From the NCBI GenBank assembly GCA_046290815.1, contig JBKBUF010000026.1:1-64000 (forward strand): a stretch of DNA of 64,000 bases, given 5' to 3'. The stretch comes from JBKBUF01 sp046290815. GTDB lineage: Bacteria > Bacteroidota > Bacteroidia > Cytophagales > Cytophagaceae. The translations under genes and the position numbers were made by a program. The notes under the pieces were generated by a model, which was not told where the DNA came from, searched no databases, and was given only the letters and a program-made list of their open reading frames with translations. Positions within the stretch are counted from its first letter, which is position 1; each line of letters begins with the position of its first letter. Of this stretch, positions 53,208 to 61,300 are shown in pieces.

Positions 53208-54242
53208 ATGAAATCATTTTTAATTTCCCTTGTTACAGCTTTAGTTTTTCATAACATTCATGCACAGGATACTCAGAAAATATCAAAGCTGCTGGAAGAA
53301 AAAAAGAATGATTTTGCAGGACACGTTATTATGGTTATAAAAAAAGAAGATTCTTTATTATACAGATACCAGACAGGTCTGGCGCATATCGATACAAGAA
53401 CAGGTGTAGCCTCTGCAAGCAAATGGATATCTTCAGCAGTAATATTAAGTCTGGCTGACATAGGTCTTTTATCACTTGATGATTCTATAGGGAAATATTT
53501 ACCATCCTTTAACAAATATAAAAAAGGCCATCCTACCATCAGACAATGTCTTAGCCATACCAGCGGCTTTCCTGCTTATGCCAATATTGATACAAAAAAT
53601 TTAAACCTTTCCCAATTAATTGAAAAAGTTGCAAAGGAAGTTCCATTGAAGAACAAACCGGGGGAGGTATTTGAATATGGTGAGTTGTCATACAGAATAA
53701 CAGGCAGAATTGCAGAAGTAGTAAGCGGTAAATCATGGGAAGAACTTTTTCAAAACAACATTGCTGCTCGTTGCGATATGAAAAACTCCACCTATTGCTG
53801 GGAGAAGCATATTCCAGCTATGGGTTCCGGAGTATGTACGACGCCATCAGATTATTTAAATTTTATGCAGATGGTTATAAACAAAGGGATGTTTAACGGT
53901 CAAAGAGTATTGTCGGAAGCGGCGGTACATGAATTTTTTATAAGCCAACTATCTTCCAATGTTCAAAAGAACCTGACAAATTCAGAACCCTTGATTAAAG
54001 AAGTAGCAAACAATAAACCCGTGAGTTACGGACTTGGAACATGGATATATAATTACGATGAAGAAAAAATCTTCCAGAAAGAAATTTTTTGTCCCGGAGC
54101 AAGAGGTACATTTCCATTTATAGATGCCTGCAGGAAAATTTATGGAATTATATTATGCAATACAGATGTCAGCAAAGTGATCCATACAGAGATTAACGCA
54201 ATTCAAACGTTTAAGTCAACATTTTTGGAAAACTGCAACTAA
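53208..54242 (+). CDS. Secreted serine hydrolase of the beta-lactamase/DD-peptidase fold
   Basis: 344 residues from ATG at 53208. A TTG-initiated extension to 53163 is rejected because the signal peptide (MKSFLISLVTALVFHNIHAQ) starts here. The catalytic SxxK is Ser69-Ala-Ser-Lys72. The usual Tyr-x-Asn motif appears as YGE in EYGELSYRITG, so the second catalytic triplet is changed. SHTSGFPAYA and the late region with SYGLGTWIYN fit the class C/esterase group. It may be a beta-lactamase-like esterase or D-aminopeptidase in the periplasm or outside; activity against beta-lactams is not implied. Confidence 0.85.
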   Translation: MKSFLISLVTALVFHNIHAQDTQKISKLLEEKKNDFAGHVIMVIKKEDSLLYRYQTGLAHIDTRTGVASASKWISSAVILSLADIGLLSLDDSIGKYLPSFNKYKKGHPTIRQCLSHTSGFPAYANIDTKNLNLSQLIEKVAKEVPLKNKPGEVFEYGELSYRITGRIAEVVSGKSWEELFQNNIAARCDMKNSTYCWEKHIPAMGSGVCTTPSDYLNFMQMVINKGMFNGQRVLSEAAVHEFFISQLSSNVQKNLTNSEPLIKEVANNKPVSYGLGTWIYNYDEEKIFQKEIFCPGARGTFPFIDACRKIYGIILCNTDVSKVIHTEINAIQTFKSTFLENCN

Positions 54243-54307
54243 AGTATTAACTTATTTTATGTCCGGATATCATCCTTTATGTCTAATAGCATTCCAATGA
54301 AATTAAA

Positions 54308-54724
54308 ATGCGCAAAATCCTTCAAATAACATTTGGCATATCATTATTTTTATTAACAGTAATACAAGAAAGCGTAAGTAAAGGACGTGAAGGAGTTTAT
54401 TTAATCAAAGGCACAGCATATTCTATAAACAAAGAAGTATTAAGGAATGAGTCACTTTTTGTCAGATATGGTTCAAGATATGTAATCGTTATAACGGACG
54501 ATGATGGAAAATTTGAAATTAAAATTCACTGGGCAAATGCATGCAGTTCAGGTCGAAGTAAAGTCCAACAAAAAAAAGAAAACAAACAATTAAATCCGGA
54601 ATTTATTAGCATATCTTTAAATGACCACGAGATTATATTGAAAAATAAGTGGCAAAAATATGCCAAAACAAACAATAAAACCCGGGAAAAAGACCTGGTC
54701 TTCAAAAACTATATAAACACCTAA
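54308..54724 (+). CDS. Hypothetical secreted protein
   Basis: 138 residues with a signal peptide (about 1-24). The mature part is basic and strand-rich (LIKGTAYSINKEVLRN, YVIVITDDDGKFEIKI), with ACSS near residue 80 and a Lys/Arg-rich end. The strand pattern resembles a small carboxypeptidase-regulatory-like domain, but no family can be named. It lies 65 bases after the serine hydrolase gene and is probably cotranscribed or stands alone before its terminator. Confidence 0.65.
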   Translation: MRKILQITFGISLFLLTVIQESVSKGREGVYLIKGTAYSINKEVLRNESLFVRYGSRYVIVITDDDGKFEIKIHWANACSSGRSKVQQKKENKQLNPEFISISLNDHEIILKNKWQKYAKTNNKTREKDLVFKNYINT

Positions 54725-54796
54725 AAGATATAGGATAATTATGAAGAGAATTAGATAATATTACCATATGGTAATTCACTAATTGATCAAAAAATT

Positions 54797-54826
54797 AAGA
54801 GACTACCTCAATGGAAAGTCTCTTTT
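54797..54826 (+). terminator. Intrinsic terminator
   Basis: AAGAGACT (54797-54804) pairs with AGTCTCTT (54817-54824), followed by a short T-rich tract. It lies about 70 bases after the stop of the secreted protein gene. Confidence 0.65.
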
Positions 54827-54889
54827 AAAGTTTTATTGAAAGAGATCAAAACTTATTTAATTAATTCTTTCAAAACTTATACTCTTTCT

Positions 54890-55273
54890 TCAATATCTTC
54901 CGATTAACGGAAGGTACCTCTTTCTGTTTTCCCAAATTATCCAAAACATAATTGCCCAAATAATTACAACCATAGGAATACCTTCCGGTGCAACAAAGAT
55001 GTGAGTCAGTAAAACACCTACCATTACAGGAAAAACAACCAGCATACCTAAGGCTCTTGTTTTTGGAAATAAAATAAATAAACCTCCCAATACTTCCGCA
55101 GATCCTATCAACGGCAACAACCAGGATATCTCCATTAATGCCTCGTTATCTCTTACAAGGCCTTCAGGTAAACCTTCAGGCACCGGCATATAATTGAAAA
55201 ATTTATTTAAGCCTCCGTTGATCAAAAGAAGTCCGAATATTGCAGAAAGAATATTTAAAATTTTATTTTTCAT
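54890..55273 (-). CDS. DoxX-like membrane protein
   Basis: 127 residues with four membrane helices in the DoxX/SURF4 pattern: LLINGGLNKFFNY, LLPLIGSAEVLGGLFIL, LGMLVVFPVMVGVLLTHIF and MVVIIWAIMFWI. The last gene of the three-gene operon with ArsR and the SRPBCC-VOC protein, 8 bases after the latter. DoxX-like proteins of this type are poorly defined; some relate to thiosulfate or quinone redox. Confidence 0.88.
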   Translation of the reverse strand: MKNKILNILSAIFGLLLINGGLNKFFNYMPVPEGLPEGLVRDNEALMEISWLLPLIGSAEVLGGLFILFPKTRALGMLVVFPVMVGVLLTHIFVAPEGIPMVVIIWAIMFWIIWENRKRYLPLIGRY

Positions 55274-55281
55274 ATGGAATA

Positions 55282-56244
55282 TTATTTAAGTTGGTAATGG
55301 ATCATCCAGTTGATTCCGAATTTGTCTGTGAAGTTTCCATAATAAGCTCCCCAGAACATTTCCTGAATGGGCATTTCTACTACACCACCTGCTGATAATT
55401 CTGTAAACAATCTATCTGCTTCTTCCCGGGAATCAGGCTCAAGATTGATGTGCATATTATTACCCTGGGTTAAAGTAAAACCCATTTCTCTTGGTGCATC
55501 CGTTCCCATGAGAATATGTCCCCCTAATAAAGGCAGTTCAACATGTAACACCATATTTTTTACATTTTCCGGAACAGGGGGATGAGCAGGATCAGAAGCT
55601 ATATCAGAAATACGACGTATACCATTTACAAACTCAGTACGAAAAACAGAACGATAAAACTTAAATGCCTCTTCCGTATTTCCGGCGAAGTTTACATAAG
55701 AAGAGACTCTGGCTTTGTTGTCCGGCTTGTTCTGTTTTCTTAAATAAAATTGTGCTGAAATATATTGATCAAGATTTTCCAGTCCTGCAGCAAATCCTTC
55801 TTTAAAGCCCATTTCTATGATCTTTTCCAGATCATCAAGGGAGTCAAACTGAAGGTTTGCGTTTACGATTGTGGTATCTTCTTCAGGTATAAAATTATTT
55901 TCCCATCTCACACGAGGTTTGGTATTATTTATTACAGCATTTTCATCACAAAAAGCATCTATTCCTGAGAAAGACTTTAGAGGCTTAATTTTTTCATAAT
56001 TAAATAAGCACCAGTGAATGTCACCTTCAGGTCCCTTCATATAATAATGCCAGCGACCACCTTCTGAAAAGTCTAAAGATTTTGTTATACATTTATAAGG
56101 TTTAGGAGCCCACCATTGGTCTAATATATCTGACTCAGTCCATGCGGACCAAACAAGATCTAAGGGGGCATCGAAAGACCTTTCCACCTTTATTCTGTTG
56201 TTTTCTTTATCAACTGTAAAGTTGAATAATATTGCTTTATTCAT
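55282..56244 (-). CDS. Fusion of AHSA1/SRPBCC and VOC (PhnB-like) domains
   Basis: 320 residues. An AHSA1-type SRPBCC ligand-binding domain (about 8-160) shows RSFDAPLDLVWSAWTESD, WWAPKPY, GGRWHYYM and GLENLDQYI. A PhnB-like VOC/glyoxalase domain (about 178-318) shows YVNFAGNTEEAFKFYRSVF, GGHILMGTD and MFWGAYYGNFTDKFGINWM. Single-domain versions of both are common; the fusion is uncommon. The start overlaps the ArsR gene by four bases (ATGA), so the two are translationally coupled. Likely cytoplasmic binding or detoxification of a small hydrophobic compound; the substrate is unknown. Confidence 0.9.
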   Translation of the reverse strand: MNKAILFNFTVDKENNRIKVERSFDAPLDLVWSAWTESDILDQWWAPKPYKCITKSLDFSEGGRWHYYMKGPEGDIHWCLFNYEKIKPLKSFSGIDAFCDENAVINNTKPRVRWENNFIPEEDTTIVNANLQFDSLDDLEKIIEMGFKEGFAAGLENLDQYISAQFYLRKQNKPDNKARVSSYVNFAGNTEEAFKFYRSVFRTEFVNGIRRISDIASDPAHPPVPENVKNMVLHVELPLLGGHILMGTDAPREMGFTLTQGNNMHINLEPDSREEADRLFTELSAGGVVEMPIQEMFWGAYYGNFTDKFGINWMIHYQLK

Positions 56245-56567
56245 TTTCTGTTTTGTTTTAGTTTTTTCAATACATCATCAAGTTGATTAAAACGATTAGC
56301 CATAAGCTTTTTAAATTGCTCAAGCCATATTTCGATTTCTTTCATTTTATTAGGATTCAGATGGTAGTAAATCTCTCTCCCCTGCTGTTTCTGCGTTACA
56401 ATTTCACATTCTGAAAGAATTTTCAAGTGTTTGGAAACGGCCTGTCTGCTGCTGTCAAAATGTTCAGCCATGGCATTTGGCGTCATTGCTCCAACAGTTA
56501 GGAGCAAAATTATAGCTCTCCTTGTAGGATCAGCAATAGCCTGAAAAACATCTCTTCTGGATTCCAT
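56241..56567 (-). CDS. ArsR-family repressor
   Basis: 108 residues, a single winged helix (about 8-90): VFQAIADPTRRAIILLL, then the recognition helix AEHFDSSRQAVSKHLKILSE and the wing VTQKQQGREIYYHLNP. No metal-binding Cys pair is visible at the usual helix, so it is likely a non-metal sensor. It is the first gene of the operon with the SRPBCC-VOC and DoxX genes, the common ArsR-SRPBCC arrangement, and probably autoregulates it. Confidence 0.92.
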   Translation of the reverse strand: MESRRDVFQAIADPTRRAIILLLTVGAMTPNAMAEHFDSSRQAVSKHLKILSECEIVTQKQQGREIYYHLNPNKMKEIEIWLEQFKKLMANRFNQLDDVLKKLKQNRK

Positions 56568-56640
56568 AAATTAAAATGCTACCAAGTAGTTGCAAATATA
56601 TGCGCAAACATTTAGTTGCGCAAGTTTTTTACACAAAAAA

Positions 56641-56673
56641 ATAGGGTAAAGAAAAAATTTATCTTTACCCTAT
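56641..56673 (-). terminator. Intrinsic terminator, 12-base stem
   Basis: ATAGGGTAAAGA (56641-56652) pairs perfectly with TCTTTACCCTAT (56662-56673), followed on the minus strand by seven T. It ends the SRPBCC lipoprotein gene 28 bases after its stop. Confidence 0.9.
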
Positions 56674-56701
56674 AATTAAGTTCAATATTTCAAAATCCGA
56701 C

Positions 56702-57337
56702 TTATCTGCCCTCCATATAATTTTCAATTACAGTTCCTCCGAACATTTTAATAAGACGTTGTGCAATATCATCAAGTGCCTTTTTATATCCATCTTTATT
56801 ATAGTTAAGCATCTCCTCATTTTCACAATTAAAATGAAATTGCCAGGTAAAAACTGTTCCTTCTGGCTGCGGTTGAACAGTCATTAATGAAAGAGACTGC
56901 AACATACCAAAAGGATTGTCATCCGGATCTACTGATGCCCAACCTTTATTTTTCTCATACCATTTCATATTGCTATGATGGACAACTCCTTCCTTTTCTC
57001 CTTCCATAGGTTTGAAATAACAAGTATAACCATTGCAATTTCCTTTATCATCGAACTCTGCCTCAACCTTGCTTAGTCCTTCACTATATTCAGGCATCTT
57101 TCTTGGATCTCCAACTATTGCCCATACTTCCTGAACATTTGCATATAATTTTAATTTCAAGCAATTTCTAAGGGGACTTTTTACCCAAATGTCTGCCGTG
57201 GGAAGACCTGAACTTCCTACTACTTTTTGTTCCATGTTAAATTTTGATTTAAGTTTTTGATTATTTTCATTGTTGCAACTACTGCAAGCGACTGATAGAG
57301 AAAGCATTGCTCCTGCTAAAACTGTGATTTTGTTCAT
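56702..57337 (-). CDS. SRPBCC-fold lipoprotein
   Basis: 211 residues. A lipoprotein signal (MNKITVLAGAMLSLSVAC) puts the lipidated Cys at 18. The SRPBCC/polyketide-cyclase-like domain follows (about 50-205): LKLYANVQEVWAIVGDPRKMPEYSEGLSKVEAE, a helix-strand pattern of the START/Bet v 1 fold, and a long C-terminal helix (KKALDDIAQRLIKMF). It is probably anchored in the envelope and binds a hydrophobic ligand. It lies 59 bases downstream of the YafY-type regulator gene in the same direction, so the regulator may control it. Confidence 0.85.
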   Translation of the reverse strand: MNKITVLAGAMLSLSVACSSCNNENNQKLKSKFNMEQKVVGSSGLPTADIWVKSPLRNCLKLKLYANVQEVWAIVGDPRKMPEYSEGLSKVEAEFDDKGNCNGYTCYFKPMEGEKEGVVHHSNMKWYEKNKGWASVDPDDNPFGMLQSLSLMTVQPQPEGTVFTWQFHFNCENEEMLNYNKDGYKKALDDIAQRLIKMFGGTVIENYMEGR

Positions 57338-57396
57338 AAAGTCTTACATTTTCAGCAAATGTAAAACACAGTAGTGTCAAGGGTATGTCAGCAGGG

Positions 57397-58083
57397 TTAA
57401 CAATTTTTCTTATTATGCCTTACATAGTCTTCAAATGAAAAATTTCTTTCAGGAAAGGTTTCTTCTAAATTAATAAGTTGCTGAATTCGGTCCATACGAA
57501 ATTCACGTAGGTCTTTACGCATTCGGCAATAGGCTATAAGTAGCCAATTATCTTTCGTAAGATAAACTGCCAGAGGCTCAACTATTCTTTCTGAAAAAGT
57601 GTCTGAATAAAAGGCATGGTAGTTAATTTTAAGAACCTGATGATTAACAATAGCAGATTGCACAGTGGCCAAATAATCTGTCTTTCCGTCCACATCATTC
57701 GAAAAAATGAAAATACTTTTTTCCAGCTTTTCAGATTTCTCCTTTGTAGAATGCTTTAACAATGCTTTTATTTTAATAACCAGATCATCAATACCTTTTT
57801 GAAGAGAACTATCTCTGTTCTTCTTAATAATCTTTTGCACTGTCAGCAATGCATTAATCTCATTCTCTGAAAACATTACCGGAGGAACGGTATAATCATC
57901 TATTAAACAATAACCGCTTCCTGCTTCTCCTATTATGGGAACCCCCGCCTCCTCCAACGCCCTTATGTCGCGATAGACAGTCCTTAAACTGATCCCAAAT
58001 TTATTGGATAGCTCTTGTGCTGTTATCACGCGTCTTGACTGCAAATGCAACAGAATATTTGCCAATCGCGAAAGTCTGGTCAT
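57397..58083 (-). CDS. YafY-type HTH-WYL transcriptional regulator
   Basis: 228 residues. An HTH_11 domain (about 5-60) has SRRVITAQELSNKFGISLRTVYRDIRALEEAG. A linker is followed by the WYL domain (about 135-205) with QVLKINYHAFYSD and WLLIAYCRMRKDLREFRMDRI. WYL regulators bind small ligands or nucleic acid and often control stress or defence genes. No response to a defence locus is visible here; the downstream SRPBCC lipoprotein gene is the likely target. The 58084-58325 spacer upstream holds no recognisable motif. Confidence 0.92.
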   Translation of the reverse strand: MTRLSRLANILLHLQSRRVITAQELSNKFGISLRTVYRDIRALEEAGVPIIGEAGSGYCLIDDYTVPPVMFSENEINALLTVQKIIKKNRDSSLQKGIDDLVIKIKALLKHSTKEKSEKLEKSIFIFSNDVDGKTDYLATVQSAIVNHQVLKINYHAFYSDTFSERIVEPLAVYLTKDNWLLIAYCRMRKDLREFRMDRIQQLINLEETFPERNFSFEDYVRHNKKNC

Positions 58084-58325
58084 CTTCTTAATTTTTATTT
58101 AAGCAGGAATTTTTTACTTGCAATCTAACGGCATTTCTGAATATCTAATATGTTCCACTTTTTCTGAAGTCAATATTGTATTTTCCTTATCAACCCTTGC
58201 ACATTAGCGTCTTTTATTAAAAAAATCAAAAATTCCCTATGAAAAGAGGTGACATAGTGCAAACTTTTCGTATAAATACAAGATACACCAACTCGAATTA
58301 AAGTTTCACAAGACGTTTGAAGATT

Positions 58326-61300
58326 ATGCGCAGATTATTGTTATTTACCACATTTATTTCACTTGTTTTATTTTCCCAAAAAGCTTATCCTCAGTGCTCT
58401 ACGGTTCCGGTACAGGAAGCTGTTTACAACGGAAATTTTGAATTGGGGTATTCTGCCACCCCTCCCGGTTTCCAGACGGATTTTCAATGGCTTGGGTTGC
58501 CTCCTAACTATCCTACAGAAGGCTGCCACTATGGAGTTGGTGACAAAGCAGGAATCGTACGTGGTGAAAACTTTACCTGTGGTGGTACTAACTGGACCAA
58601 CACTACCTATTGGGGAATCTCTTATGGTGGTGATGTAAACTTCAGAGATCATACGTTTGGTGTTCCGGGACAAGGTTATGCCTTAATGGTAGACCTTAAC
58701 AGTAAAACCACTAGTACTATTAACCCAGGAGGGAAACCAATAGCCTGGATGCAAAGTGTAAATATTTTCCCTAGCCAGACATACTACTTTTCTGCATGGG
58801 TCGCAAACTTTGCCAATGGAACCGCACCTCAAATTCAAGTAACTATTGTACCATATTTGGCATCTAACGGGACAGTCCATTCTGCAGGCATTCAAACTTT
58901 ACCTGTTATCGGATCTCCTGCCGGTTTAATGAACTGGACACAAATATATGCTCAGTGGATCCCGGCAGGTGTTTACAATAAAGTTGATATAAGAATGGAA
59001 TTTGTAAATACATCAGGCGGATCCAGCGGACTTGATGTAGTAATCGATGACATCTCCTTCATAAATAGTTGCCAGAATCTTACTGCTAATAAAAAACCTG
59101 ACTTCGGTTTTCTTACACGATCAATCTGCAGCAGCAATGGTTCAATCACCCTAAATGCCAATTACCCTTCGCCTTCAGGAGGTACAACATTTACCTGGTA
59201 TGAAGGCTCCACTTCGCCACAAACAGTAATTTCAGGAGTCACCGGACAAACATATACAGTGAATAAACCAGGCACATACAGAGTTTGTGTTAACGACCCT
59301 GCAAACGGCTGTGCTGTAAGTGCGCAGGCAGTCATAACTACAGATTTTACAGTAAATATACCGAACAGAGAATTATGCAGTCCGATAACAGCATCACTTA
59401 ATGCTACTCCCACACCCACCGGCGGATCTCCTTTAAGTTACTCCTGGACTGTTCCCGGCGGAGCTACCAATCCGGGTAATAATGCAACCGCTACAGCTAA
59501 TGTAGCAGGTACATATTCAGTCAATGTAACAGGCCCAAGTTACAACGGAGGTACCTGTGTTGCATCAGGAAGCGCTACTGTTACATCCAAATTACCGAAT
59601 GTACCAACCAATCTTAAATATTGCAGCGGCGGAGGAACTGCTGTAAATCTTTCCGTTGGCGATGGCAAATCATATTCCTGGTACAGAAACGCAGCAGCAA
59701 CAGATCTCATCGGAACAGGAACAACAGTTAGCTGGACTCCTGCTGCAGGAACAACAGGCAATCAAACACTATACATCGTCAATGCAGAAACAACTCCAGC
59801 CGGAACAGTAGGACCGGCCTCAGCAACTAACTGGCCGGATAACACAGGAAGAAATTTAACATTGAATGTTACCAATACCGTGCAGCTTACATCACTTCAG
59901 CTTAATGCTGCTTCCTGGCATGAAACATGTGCTGCGGATGGAACTACCAGGACTGCAACCATCACAGTTACACAGGGAGCATCAACTATAGCAACAAGAA
60001 ATGTTACAATTACTTGCGGTTCACCTTCAACTGTCAACCTAAACATCAATCTCCCTCCGGGGACTTATACCTTGTCCACTACTGCAAACACAAAATGGAC
60101 AAACACTTTAGGGACTACTACCATTCCAGGCACATTCTCCATCTCTTCTCCTGATGGCAGATCCGTGTTCACCAATATTGTTGTCAGAAATTCTCAGGCA
60201 TGTGATCCTGTGCCTGTAGTGGTACAACCGGAAAACTGCTGTACTGCTCCGACGATCACCACTCAGCCAATAGCTACACAAACTGTTTGTGCAGGCGCAC
60301 CTAACTTTAACATATCCGTTACGGCCACTCCTCCTGCAGGTGAGGCAGTGCGAGTACAGTGGCAGAATGATGGAGGTACGGGTACCTGGGTAAATGACGG
60401 AGCAGTACAAAACGGCGTTGTCAATACGGCCTTTACCTCCAACTATACACATACCTCCGCAAACCTTACTACAGCAAGAAACAACTGGAATTTCAGAGCA
60501 GTGGTTTCACTTGTAAGCAACACAAATTGTATTGTCAATTCTACAGTATTTAACTTAAGAGTTAATGCTATTCCTTCAGCGCCGACTGTCACCACACCGG
60601 TGACCTATTGCCAGGGTGATGCAGCTACTGCATTAACAGCTACAGGTACAGCACTAAAATGGTATGATGCAGCATCTGCAGGTACTCAATACGGTACAGC
60701 ACCTACTCCTTCCACTGCCAGCGCAGGAACAACAAATTACTATGTAAGTCAGACCGTCAATAGTTGTGAAAGCTCCAGAGCTTTGATAGCGGTAGTTGTG
60801 AATCCAAAAGCAAATATAACCACACAGCCAACTGCTCAGAATGTATGTACAGGTCAAAATGCCACGTTTACTGTAACTGCTACAGGTTCTACCCTCAGCT
60901 ATCAATGGCAAATATTTTCCGGAGGATCATGGATCAATGCTTCCGGCACATCCACCAATGCTTCGTACACAGTTTCGTCAGTAACCTCAGCAATGAATGG
61001 CAACCAATACAAAGTTATAGTGAGAAGTAATGGCAACTGTCCGGTTGAGTCCAACACTGCAGTATTGAATGTTACTAATTCGGCTGCCATCACAGTGCAA
61101 CCTCAGGCTACCACCACTTTGTGCTCCGGAACAGCACTAAACCTTTCAGTTACTGCTACCGGTGCCACTCCTTTGACTTACCAATGGAAAAAAGACGGTA
61201 ATGATATTGCAGGAGCTACTGGAGCTACATATAACAAAACAGTAGATGTAAGTGATGCAGGTGTGTATACAGTAGTTGTTACCAACAGCTGTAATGCAAT

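Noticed and set aside
53163..54242. Longer serine hydrolase start
   Set aside because: It needs a TTG and places extra residues before a perfect signal peptide at 53208.
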